From assembly GCF_963583255.1 (NCBI RefSeq), contig NC_084806.1, positions 26,012,735 to 26,076,734 on the forward strand: DNA of 64,000 bases, written 5' to 3'. The position numbers and the translations under genes are program-made. This document shows positions 1-10,639 of this stretch, piece by piece. The notes below the pieces were generated by a model. The model had not been told where the DNA came from. It saw only the letters and a program-made list of their open reading frames with translations, and ran no database searches. Each line of letters starts with the position of its first letter. Positions within the stretch are counted from its first letter, which is position 1. Source of the DNA: Pyrus communis. Its lineage: Eukaryota; Streptophyta; Magnoliopsida; Rosales; Rosaceae.

Positions 1-662
1 ACGTCCGTGCATGCCTTTGCCTAAGTTGTGAAGTCTGTTGTTTTAGTTTTCACTCTCAAGAATTTCCCAGTTTTTGTTTCAGACGGTATTGCCTTTTTTT
101 AAGTTAACCTCATCATTTTCTTCTAGATGATAAAGATCTTACATATACTACTGTCTGTTGTTTTAGTTTTCACTCTCAAGAATTTCCCATTTTCTTGTAC
201 CTTTCACAAGTTTTTATTTATTTGACAAAGATCTTACAATTGGTTTTTGTCTATCTGTAGTTCTGGAAAATTAGCATTAGCAAATAAGATCTTCAGACTT
301 GGGTAAAATCTCTCTCTACTTGTTCCAATTGAGAACTCTTATCATCTGGTTTCTGTCTAATTTCTTCTTTCTTCTATCTTTTTTTTCTTTTCCAGAAAAT
401 AACAAAAAAGTGGTAGAAAATAAGACCTAATGCATAATTTGAATAATGGGGTGTCCCTAGATTTCCAAAATGTACTAGGAATCTATAAGTTAGCAGCACC
501 CCAGTTTATAAATTGTTTAGTCTATTGTGATTTACTTACTCATATGGTTTATTTTATTTACCTTGATATTGTCAGATCAAGAAAAGATGGTTGGCTAAAC
601 AATCTTTTATTTTTACTTTTATAAATCTCGTTTTGATTAATCTTGCAGAGTTGATTAATTAG
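1..662. promoter_or_regulatory. Upstream region and probable leader of the APRR2-type gene
   Basis: No gene is recognised here. The stretch is AT- and pyrimidine-rich and lies directly upstream of the pseudo-response regulator, so it probably holds its promoter and 5' UTR, possibly with a leader intron (a pyrimidine tract ending in ttgcag lies at about 630-648). A 37-bp segment starting gtctgttgtt is present twice, at 33-69 and 153-189. A 64-codon ORF at 430-624 has no recognisable features and I do not treat it as a gene. Confidence 0.45.
33..189. repeat. 37-bp direct repeat, two copies 120 bp apart
   Basis: The same 37 bases occur at 33-69 and 153-189. The motif aaagatctta also recurs nearby (about 132 and 226), suggesting a local duplication of about 120 bp that has since diverged. 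It lies in the presumed promoter of the downstream gene. Confidence 0.75.
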
Positions 663-839
663 ATGGTGTTGGTTAAAAGCTGTGATCTGCAACAGCAGTA
701 CGCAAGGACAGCAGCCTGAGAAAGGATGCCAAACCAGCTATGGTTTGCACTGCCAATGATTTGCAGCAGTGGAACGATTTCCCGAAGGGCCTCAGAGTTC
801 TTCTGCTTGATGGAGACACCACTTCTGCTTCCCAGATAA
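663..839 (+). promoter_or_regulatory. Two upstream ORFs in the APRR2 leader
   Basis: Two ATGs precede the chosen start at 740. The first (663) opens an 18-codon ORF closed by TGA at 717-719. The second (726) opens a 37-codon ORF out of frame with the main one, which overlaps its start and ends at TAA 837-839. If both are in the mature transcript they would be expected to lower translation of the main ORF. This is inferred from position; transcript extent is unknown. Confidence 0.45.
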
Positions 840-3800
840 GATCAAACCTTGAGGCAATGGATTATATTGGTTAGAGATTATTTCTTTCTTGGCAAAACAA
901 TTTTGTTTCCGAAACTAGAAACATATTAATTTCACTTTTTTCTCATTTGTTCATTATCATTCCAGGAGTATGCTGGTCTCCATTTTCAAAAGCATCTTAA
1001 TTATAATGCTTGTTTATATAGATGCATTCTCTATTTCGTTTAGATGTCGATTTGGATTTTAGTCGTATGGAGCTTAGGAAGCTACCTGACCATGGAAGAA
1101 GGATCAATGCTTGCAATTCTCAACCCCACCATTGGTTTTATTTCCCTTTTTGTTTTGTTTACGTTTTTTGTTAAAATGAATAGTTGGCTAGGTGTTTGAG
1201 TTAAAATAATGTAACTCTCTGAGCTAAACAGATGTGTTGAATGCAGGGAAAAAAAATTTAAGCTGTTTAGATCTAAATAGCTTAATGACATATATAGTAG
1301 TGCTGGTTTAATTCTAAATGACTATACTGCTTTAGTTTAATCTGTTTGTTTCGCTGTTTGGCTTGCATATACACATTTTGGGTAACATTATTGTGTTGAT
1401 TGCAGTTACTGAATTCTGCAATGAAACCGAAGCATTGTCAGCATTTTCAAGCAACCCTGAAAGTTTCCATGTTGCAATTATTGAGGTAATGAACTTAAAA
1501 CGAAACTATAACGTAATTTTGTTATTTTCAAAGAAGTTTAACATGCTTCTGCAGAGCAATGATTCTTAATAGCTAATTTAAATGTTTTGATGACAAAAGC
1601 AATCCACTCTGTTCATTGGTCCCAGGTAAATGCAAACAATGGCCATTGGGGTTTCCAATTTCTTGAAACTGCTAAAGAGTTGCCTATCATTAGTAAGTTC
1701 AGAAAGTAATTCTAACCATTTTAAGTTCGCCATGAAACTGTGTTCTGAATTTTGTGATTTTTAGTTCGTTTCTATTTTAGTTCTTTAATCATTTTGTTTG
1801 TTAACCCGCTTAGTTCTTTCTTACAGTGACTTCAAACATTCATTGCCTGAGCACCATGATGAAGTGTATAGCAGTAAGCTATCTTCTCTGACCTGTTAAT
1901 TAACGCTTCAATGGAACCGACAATTTTGTGATTCAAGTTTAGCTCTACCGTTTTAATACTCAAACCACAACTGAAGTTTCTAACTTCATTTCCCTCATAT
2001 GTTGTCATGTCGGTCTATTTTCAGCTTGGTGCAGTTGAATTCCTGCTTAAACCAGTCTCTGAGGACAAACTTAGGAATATTTGGCAGCATGTGGTCCATA
2101 AGGTCTGTCGAGTATGGAAAAGTTGTTTCAAGATCTACAACAAAGTATTATGCTATTCTTGCAAGTAGAAATTTTCTGATTTTGTAAATCCTGAGCAGGC
2201 ATTCAATGCAGGAGTAAGTCCCATCTCTGAAACGCTCAAGCCTGTCAAAGTGTCAGTAGTATCCATGTTGCAGGCCGAACAGAACTGTAAAATCTCAATA
2301 GAAACAGAAAACGTTACACGGGTCCATGAAAATGACCAAGAACAATCAGCAGGGAGTGATAAGTACCCAGCTCCTTCAACGCCGCAGATTAAACAAGGAT
2401 CACGATTACTGGATCATGGAGATTGCCAATATCAAATTAACTGCATGTCAGAGAAGGTGAGCGGGGAGAATGACAGTGAATCTAAATCAATCGAAACTAT
2501 GTTTTGCAATCCAATTGATGAAAGGAATCTTCACACGAGAGAACCTCATCATATGCCTAGGAAGACGGTGATTAAAGAGGAAAATGACTCAGGTGATGGG
2601 TCTAAGAGTGAGGTTAATATGTCCCATCACCCGGATAATATAGACAGTGGCAATGATAATGGTGGTGCTGCTGAAAATCTGAGTAAAGCATCAGTTCCCA
2701 ATACTTCATGCAAATCTAATCGGAAGAAGATGAAGGTACTTAATTTAACAGTCAATATCATGATAGATTGTTTGAGCTTTTTCAATTCATACCCTTACTA
2801 GTGCAGACAACATTTATGTGTGTTGGTCATGCATTATTGCACTAGTTGTCCTCTTGGAAAATTATGTACTAAGCTGTGCTACTTCAATTATTGAGTACGT
2901 AAGCGCACTTGAAGATTTTGGAAATCTTATTACATTTGCGATTTTATGTTTGGTTTCAGGTAGATTGGACACCTGAACTGCATAAGAAATTTGTGAAGGC
3001 AGTAGAGCAATTGGGTGTGGATCAAGCCATTCCTTCTCGAATACTAGATCTGATGAAAACTGAAGGTTTGACGAGGCATAATGTAGCAAGCCATCTCCAG
3101 GTGCGTATTTTTCTAATTCTTTGATAACCAATTATGTTCTGTTTCGTTATAATCATTTCCTTGAGTGATTGAACAATTTCAGGTTGCGATTGCAAGCAAA
3201 CATTTTTATACTCGTTATATTATAATTACCGAAACACATTCCTATGATTGCTGATGATCCAAAGCTCAGCTCTATCCTATCGATTCCCATGAATGGGATA
3301 AAATTTGTGTCCAAAAAACTCTTCTACCAGCCAGTTGAAGCTCAGTTATTTTAGTTAATCCTTTTTTGTTGAGTGTTCATACCATATTTGGCATTTAGTT
3401 TGTGAACATGAGATGATTGATTAGTATTGTTACCATGCAAGCAGAAATATCGCATGCATAAGAGACACATTCTACCCAAGGATGAAGACCAGAGATTGCT
3501 GTGGCCGCATCATCCTCCAGGTGCTAGAGATCCAATTCACCAAACGAGTTATTATCCTCGTAGTCACAGGCCTATCATGGCCTTCCCTCCATATCATTAC
3601 AACAATACCACTCTATCAATGCCACCGGCCTATCCTATGTGGGGATCACAGCCACCTGCCGGCAGTCATCCAGCCACCGTCCAGATGTGGGGCCAACCTG
3701 GCTATCCCCATTCTCATTGGCAACTGTCAGATCAAAGTTGGCAGTACTGGAACCCTTATCCAGGGGTAATGTATTGTCCGTCATCCTCACAAGTAAATAT

Positions 3801-4927
3801 ATATTGTAAATAAAATCTGTTTGTGTTTAAACCCTAAACCCTAGACCATACAGATGCAAGCTGAAGCATGGGGTTGCCCAGTAATGCCACCTGAGCAAGG
3901 TGGCTATTCCTCTTATCCTCAAGTGAGTATGCCAATGAATTAAAATTTCTACTACACTTTGGTTATATATGTAATATATACGCACAGGTGTTGTTTCACA
4001 CTCATTTGTTTGAAAATTGCAGAATGCATCAGGTTTTCGAAGTGCAGGAGGTCATGTAGTTGAAAACGGCCATAGGTACAGCATGCCACGAAACTCTTTC
4101 AACATTCATCTGGTAACACCACAAACCCAGCTTCTTCGTTCATGCACGTTGTTCTAAATTTGGACATTGCATCTAATTAAACTTAGTGAAAACCTTGAAT
4201 TTCTACTGTGACACACAATTTCAAGCGCGAGGCCTTGAATGTCTGTTCATTTTCTTGACTGAAATGCCCTTCCGTGTGACGAGGGGCTCACGAGGTTAAC
4301 CAACAGTAGTTTACCAGACATTGCAATTCAAAGTGGGACTCGTTTTTGAATTGCAATGTTTGATAAACTACTGGTACCAAAAGTGAAATTTAGCCTTCAA
4401 CTGTTATTTGTCCAATTTGTCATCATTTTGTGTGAAAAGCATTATAAAAATCAAAATGAACAAGGAAAAGCCACTCATTCAATTATATGATCGAGAACGA
4501 TTTTGTGTCTGCACCAATATAATGCTTATCCATGCTGGGCTAAAATTTCGGTTGAATCATTTGCTACTTGAATTAGACAATACATTTTATGATACGCTAT
4601 GACTACTTTGGCTTCAAAACACTTATTTGCATGCAGAATTACTTGACGGAAATCGTTATTAGTACTTCAAAATGGTTGTCACGTATATATTTTCAGTCCT
4701 TTTGAAGTGCCAATGATAGCTCTGGGACATATCTAACCGTCAGGGTAATATATATTCTGCAGTCAGAAGAGGTGGTTGACAAGGTTATGAAGGAGGCAAT
4801 AAGCAAGCCATGGCTACCCCTCCCTTTAGGCCTCAAGCCTCCTTCCACCGAAGGTGTACTAGCTGAGCTAACAAGGCAAGGCATCTGCAACATTCCTCAG
4901 ATCAACGGCTCCCATACACAGGGCTAG
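740..4927 (+). CDS. APRR2: Two-component response regulator-like APRR2 (pseudo-receiver + GARP/Myb transcription factor)
   Basis: Eleven coding exons are inferred: 740-869, 1406-1485, 1626-1692, 1827-1873, 2025-2102, 2199-2735, 2960-3100, 3445-3765, 3854-3922, 4023-4112, 4763-4927. They sum to 1725 nt (574 aa), close to the plant APRR2 family. Residues about 18-134 form a receiver-like domain. The phospho-acceptor Asp is Glu70 (context HVAIIEV), while the acidic Asp24/Asp26 and Lys117 (LLKPVSE) remain, so it is a pseudo-receiver. A charged linker follows; residues 314-363 form a GARP/Myb-like DNA-binding domain (start [11 protein letters not shown], end SHLQKYR). Then comes a Pro/Trp-rich region and a conserved C-terminus ([14 protein letters not shown]). 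The product should be a nuclear transcription factor; in cucurbits and Solanaceae APRR2-like genes influence chlorophyll and fruit pigmentation (family knowledge). GLK factors share the GARP fold but lack this N-terminal domain. Confidence 0.93.
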
Positions 4928-5872
4928 TGTTGTTCTCCTCCCTTCACTCAGCTAATCAAGTCAAAGTCCATAACTACGTGTACAATTTAGGCACCAAGGT
5001 ATTCTTTTTCTGTCAAATTTTAACATGTTTTGGACACTTGATTTGTGAGGCCGTGGGGTCAAGGAGAACGAGACTACATCATCGATCGTCATCCAAAGCG
5101 CTCCCTACGGAGAGAGACAGTAAGCTTTTGACATTTGACAATTGGGATGGCCATGAATTAGACACGTTTCCCCGTCGTGGCGAAATTATTCAAAATTGCT
5201 CATTGTTAATAGTTCCAAAAGATAAGGGCCTAGCTAGTGTGTTTGTTGCACATATTATCTCGAACTAGATTAGTTTCAGATATTAATTTGTATTGGTTTA
5301 GAATAGATTAAACTAAACTGACTTAATAAAATATTTGGTATAATGTCGTACTAAGAAGCAAAATGATAAAAATTAATTCTCCTTTTTATTTTTTTCTGTT
5401 CTTTTTCCTTTTCCTTTTATAAAACTCTGTCGAAAGCTCTCCCTCTTTTCCCATCCAACTCCCGTCTCTACTCTCTCTTGATGCTCTCATTGGTCTGCTT
5501 CGTCTTCTTCGGCGGCACCATTTTCGATTCCACACTCTCTCTAGCTGCGCCGATCTTGCAGCTCAAGATCAACGAGGACTCAAAACTTGATCCACCCAAG
5601 AAGCATTTTGAGTAAGAAGATACGGTTGCAGAGGATTTCAAGCTGCTGTGGTTGCATAAGAGGTGCGAAGCAGACAAGGTGATGCGAAGCAAACGGAAAG
5701 GTTTTGGCGAAGCAGTCTTAGCAGTCCTCTACCTTTTCGAGGGAGGGTTTTGCTAAGACCGCCTGATAAAGCATTTTGTTGACACGAATCCGACTTAATT
5801 TCAGTAAAATTCTGTCTTTACTCGCACCAAACATGGACTAGTAACCGTTGCTAAGCCCGTTATAACAACCAC
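4928..5872. other. 3' flank of APRR2 and gene-poor spacer
   Basis: The first few hundred bases are probably the APRR2 3' UTR; a 113-codon ORF in it (4927-5268) shows no recognisable domain. From about 5280 the DNA is AT-rich, then a CT-rich stretch (about 5430-5480) precedes a short ORF annotated separately. A small inverted repeat (gtcttagca / tgctaagac) lies at about 5717-5760. No RNA gene is seen. Confidence 0.4.
5481..5615 (+). CDS. Short ORF of unknown function with hydrophobic N-terminus (possible gene fragment)
   Basis: A 44-codon ORF starts at ATG 5481 behind a pyrimidine-rich leader-like stretch and ends at TAA 5613-5615. The first 25 or so residues are hydrophobic (MLSLVCFVFFGG...) with small residues near 21-24, resembling a signal peptide. 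The rest is polar and ends in PPKKHFE. I do not recognise it. It could be the first exon of a lost gene, a captured gene fragment, or chance. No neighbouring exon could be joined to it convincingly. Confidence 0.2.
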   Translation: MLSLVCFVFFGGTIFDSTLSLAAPILQLKINEDSKLDPPKKHFE

Positions 5873-8006
5873 TGTGACAGCCCGTTCCGAAAATTTTTAA
5901 ACTGTAAGTGTGAAAGGACGATTTTGCCCCTAGTATGAATTTTCGTTGTGTGGCTGTTTTTGGTTTGTTGTTGGTAGGATGTGGACCACACACATACTCT
6001 CCCACATTTCCCTCACCCTTTCCCTGCCCTGCACCCTGTCCCGTGCCATTTCCCTTCCCCATTTCCTATCCCATTTGTACGAACATATCCCAAAACCTTG
6101 TAATCTTCATAGATCGAAGAAACAAAGTACATATCCATGCTCGTGAGGTCCGTAGAAGTTCAACCATACCCATTTCAGGTAAGGATACCTTCATTTTCAC
6201 GTCGAACTCGGGATACCCCGATTTTGTCACTGTTCATGCACAAGTTAATTCTTGTGTTTTTGGGAATTTCAAGCTTGTAGGAAGCTTGGTGAGGTTCTTA
6301 GGAGGCTCGGGGTGGTTCATTTGAAGGTTTTGGACGTCGGGATCGTGAGTTTCGAGGTTGGCCGGAGTTGGTGGTGTTTTCCCGGCAAGATTCCGTGTGT
6401 TTTAGCACTTGAAAGTGGTATGAATTTGTTCCTCTCGTTGTAAGCTTCAATTTGGTACCAATTTTGTGAAATTTGGTTGAAAAACGAAGAAGATATGAAG
6501 ATTTGAAGTTTTTACGATTTTCCGGCGCCGGAGCCTCGCCGGAGAAGACGATAGAATATTCCGTCAGTTTGGACAGAATATTCCTAACGGCGTTAACGGA
6601 ATCCGTTAAAGTTAACGGAATATTCCTGACGGTGTTAACTGACGCCGTCAGCGTGCCAGGCATGTGCCTGCGCGTGGCCGGCGCATGCGGCGGTGAAAAA
6701 TTTTTCTAAAAATATGGGGATGTTCCTGAGGTTGAGTAGATCACGTTGGTGTATTCATACACCCCATTTGAGCATTGTATGAGAAGTTATTTCATAATGT
6801 TGGTTATGTGTTTTAAAATTAACGTTTTTATAGTTGTTTCGCATATAGGTGATACCTATCCCGAGGACGAGCGTGGTCACTCGAGGCAAGGGGGTTACGA
6901 CCCTTCCACATACCAGTGAGTGGGCTTTTGGTTTTCCGTATATACCTATATACTTATACTTTTCCCAGAAAGTGAAATGAAACGTTTATTCGTTTATATG
7001 CCATGCTTATAGTTTGTCATTTATTTACGCATTATGAATCGCATATGTTTATATATGTTTGGTGCTACGGACGCACAAGTAAGTGCCAGGTGAGTTATGA
7101 TTTATGTTTACGTTCAGTAGTGATTTGAGATGCTTAGAGAGCTCATAACCTGCACCCCCGGTGTTAGTGCTCCCGCCCAGAGTCGGGCACAGTCCTTCAC
7201 GTGATGTTCACCTCCCGCACCACACGCTCATCTTGGATCCAAGTTAGGTGCACAGTCCTGTCGTGCAGACCACTTTAGGTGGTTCCGACTCATAGGTGAC
7301 TCGCGATTATTCGCCCAGCCTTCACGTGATCGTAGCACTTGAGCGTACTTATATTACACCCAGGCTTGTCGTACAGACCACTGTAGGTGGTTCCGACTCG
7401 TGTGCAAGTATAGTTAGTGAGTTGGAGATTTGGCTCTAGATTCAGCCGTACAGGTCACGTCAGGTGACTCCGGCTGACAGAGTATATGGCATTGATGTGA
7501 TATTACCTGAGCACTTGCATTTTACTTCGAGGTTTTGGCATAGCATATTTTCTGAGCATGATTTATATATATGTATATTATATTTTCTGGGAAGTATACA
7601 GGTTTTACGGTGAGGGGTTAGAACTTATTTATTAAATGGTTTTTGAAAAGCTTTGTTTTTGCCCACTCACGCTTTTGTTTTGCGCCCCTCCAAGTTCTAG
7701 TTGGCTAGCACGTTTGGTGGCTTCCCTGAGGATTTCCCCGGCATATCTGACAGACTATTACCAGTGTAGGACCACCTTCGGGTGTGCTTTTGTTGTGTCG
7801 TTTTCTCCCGGACTGCATTAGGTCTTCGTGCTCTGAACTTTGTGTTCACACTTACGCTTGCACATGTTTGTTATTACTTGTGTAAAGCTGGTTTTTATTT
7901 ATTCGCACTACTTTTATTATTATTTTATTAGCTTCCGCACTGTGCACATGGTTACGTCACTTCCACGTGACGCCCAGTATGCCCTGATCTCGATCGAGGT
8001 GTGTCA
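5873..8006 (+). mobile_element. Solo LTR (2134 bp) with perfect 5-bp target duplication ACCAC
   Basis: The segment starts TGTGACAGCCCG and ends GAGGTGTGTCA, i.e. the TG..CA termini of an LTR. ACCAC lies immediately outside on both sides (5868-5872 and 8007-8011). There is no internal domain, primer site or second LTR, so this is a solo LTR left by LTR-LTR recombination. A diverged copy lies in opposite orientation at 56868-59057. The ORFs inside (about 5935-6709, 7636-8142) fall in matching places in the two copies, reflecting shared repeat DNA rather than host genes. Confidence 0.9.
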
Positions 8007-8025
8007 ACCACGCCCTTGGTGTGAA

Positions 8026-8082
<57 letters not shown>
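8026..8082. repeat. (AAT)n microsatellite
   Basis: About 19 units of AAT/TAA directly beyond the right target duplication of the solo LTR. Translated in one frame it gives poly-Asn, which makes an artefactual ORF. Confidence 0.95.
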
Positions 8083-8083
<1 letters not shown>

Positions 8084-8219
8084 GAAGGGACGGCTGTTTA
8101 CTCAGCCATCTGCCTTTACCACAGGAGCAGTTTCATCTCTAAAGACTTTGCGCCAGCACCCAGCGTATTTATCCATTCAAGTAAACAGTAATAGACCTCA
8201 GTGAACAGCAATAGACTAA

Positions 8220-10639
8220 AGCATCTTCACCCCTAAAAAAATGCGCTGGCACAAACGATCTCCACCCCTACAAAATGCGCGGGCACCCAGCCCATTTAAA
8301 ATATTTTATATTTTTAAAAAAAGAATAAATAAATAAAAATAGTTTCAGATAAGATTTTTAACCAATTTCAGTTAAAATTTCAAATAAACTTAAAAAAAAA
8401 AAAAACACACTAAAATAAAATTACATACTCATCAAATAAACTTAAATAAAAACACACTAAAATAAAATTACAGAAACTCATCAAATACATTTTATTCTTC
8501 AACCACAAGCTTATTTTAATTATCTTCACCTTCTTGCAATCCCCACTGGTGCTCAATCAAGTCATTCTGGCGGGTTACGTACCAATATGGCTCTTGCACA
8601 TCAATGTACCGATGAACGATCAATTCATTGTAACATCCATCCCGTTCCAACGGCTCGTGTTGCACAGGATCTTCGGTCCGGTCATGAGCACAGTAGATAC
8701 ATGTTCTTGAGTTGTTCATCGGATCCGGCTCATATTCATCGACGACATCATAATCATACTTATCTTCCACAATCATGTTGTGGAGAATAATATAGGTCAT
8801 CATGATGGATCGAAGAGCCTCGACATCAAACATTCTAGTAGCAGAGTTGACAATCGCCCAACGAGCTTGCAAGATACCAAAACAACGCTCCACATCCTTC
8901 CTACACCCCTCTTGACATTTTGCGAAGTGTTTTTCTTTCTCAGTCTATGAATGTGGCACTGTTTTGACAAACGTGGACCACCTTGGGTAAATGCCATCTG
9001 CAAGGTAGTATGCTCCGTCATATTTAGTGTCATTAACCCAATATGTGCATCTTGGCGATTTTCCTTGCAGCAGATCGTCGAACATTGGAGATTGAGCAAT
9101 GACATTTATGTCATTCTGAGCTCCTGGAACACCAAAAAAACATGTCAAATCCATGTATCAAATGAAGCCACCGCTTCCAAAATGATACTTTTGACTCATT
9201 TTCTATCACCATAAGCTCCTTACCACTCACTTGGACAGTTTTTCCAAGTCCAGTGCATGCAGTCAATGCTTCCAATCATGTCAGGGAAGCCTCGCATCTC
9301 ACCCTTCCTTAGAAGCCTTCGCATGTCCCTTGTCATGGGTGTCCGAAGGTACTCATTGGTGTACAGGGCTTCAATTGCAGAGCAAAACCGCATCAGGGAC
9401 TCCAGAACAGTTGTTTTTCCCATCCTCGCGATCTCATCCACTTAATCTGCATATGCTCTATATGCAAGAATTCGCAAGGCAACCGTAATTTTTTGCTCTG
9501 AAAGAAGACCTAGAACATGAAAAACATCCTCTTTTTGCACAAAATATGGATCATGGTTGCAAATAGCACTCATGATTTTGTTGAACAAACTTCGTTGCAT
9601 TCTAAAACAATGTCTAAAAACATGATCAGAAAATACGATGTTGGGAATAAAATAATCTTCCAAGATATCTTTACCTCATCTTTACCTTTTTTCTATCGAA
9701 GTTTGCGGCACGTCTGAGTTTGGCTATCTGACCCACAACTTCCATGACACGACGGGAATGTGAGGCCATCTGCCTTCTATGGTCATCATCCGAGTCCTCC
9801 TCCATTGCGAAAGCCTCATCTCCACGTCCACCTTCCTCGAGATTGATCAATTCTTCTTGTTGTGCCAACAATCTTTTCTGTTGCTCCACAAATTGTTTAT
9901 GCACTCTCCTTAAAGAAGACATTGTAAAAAAAAACTCATGATTTGAAAACGATGAAGATGGATGTAGAGATTTATGGTTTATATGGACAAAAAAAATTAA
10001 GGATGAGCTTTTTGGTATTTCTATCACACAAAAAGTATATGAAAGCTTTGGTAGAAAGTGTAGAAAATATTGAAATGTGGTGTAAGGTGGAAGATGAGGG
10101 TTAGGTATTCATAGGAAAAAAAAAAATAAAACTTTTCTGTATTTTTTTAATAATTTTTCTGTATTTTTCATCATTTTTAATAAATTTTAATATAGTTAAT
10201 TAATCTGGATCGTTGGATTTTTTTCATAATTCTGACCGTTAGGCCTTTATTTATTTATTTTATTTTTATTTTTGGTGAAACAAACATGGACCGTTGATCT
10301 GTGATCGGACGGTCCATTTTAAAAGTCAAATTTAAATTTTTTTTACCTTTGGAAATCCAACGGCATTCAGAGGGCCACGTCGTCTCCTTCCGGGTGAAGC
10401 ACAAATGGGCTGACAGCGGGCCCCACTGCCTACACCTTTGTCCCTTACTCGCGCCTATTCGCGAGTGAGCTGCACGCGCCAGGAAAATAGCCCGGCTCCT
10501 TGGTCAGTCAATTTTGGGCTAGTCCAGAGACCAACTTAGACTGGGTGCCAGGCAAGTTGCTGGCCTGGAGTGAATTAACAGGGTGCCAGCCTGGTTTTTT
10601 GACTAGGTGATGGGCTATTCCACCTTCGGTGGAACTGCT
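8220..10639 (-). mobile_element. PIF/Harbinger-type DNA transposon, degenerate (approximate ends)
   Basis: This unit surrounds the HARBI1-like transposase pseudogene. The ends are tentative: AGCATCTTCACC near 8220 and, reverse-complemented, AGCAGTTCCACC near 10639 resemble imperfect terminal inverted repeats. I could not find a clean 3-bp target duplication, so ends may be off by 100 bp or more. The left interior is AT-rich with a short tandem repeat of a cacactaaaataaaatta motif (about 8389-8490). The right interior (about 10030-10600) is non-coding. Confidence 0.6.
8516..9922 (-). pseudogene. HARBI1/ALP1-like transposase (DDE_Tnp_4), inactivated
   Basis: Read on the - strand from ATG 9922 (N-terminus MSSLRRVHKQF, a Gln/Glu-rich start) to TAA at 8516. 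Conserved blocks of the Harbinger DDE nuclease are present in order: GSIDCMHWTWKNCP (first Asp), GAQNDINVI (second Asp), and VERCFGILQARW (Glu), then LHNMIVED. The reading frame is broken by several in-frame stops between about 9120 and 9220, a further stop near 8946 and a frame change around FFGVPG. It once encoded a transposase of roughly 400-450 aa for cut-and-paste of a Harbinger element; it cannot make an intact enzyme now. ALP1-type domesticated relatives exist, but the stops argue against domestication. Confidence 0.85.

Noticed and set aside
4927..5268. 113-codon ORF directly after the APRR2 stop
   Set aside because: Falls in the probable 3' UTR and shows no recognisable domain.
5935..6709. 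Several overlapping ORFs (60-130 codons) on both strands
   Set aside because: They lie inside the solo LTR and have counterparts at matching places in the inverted copy at 56868-59057; repeat DNA, not genes.
7840..8142. ORF with a poly-Asn run
   Set aside because: Produced by the (AAT)n microsatellite at 8026-8082.
8516..9922. Domesticated transposase gene (ALP1/HARBI1-like host gene)
   Set aside because: Several in-frame stops and a frame change; a pseudogene is the simpler reading.
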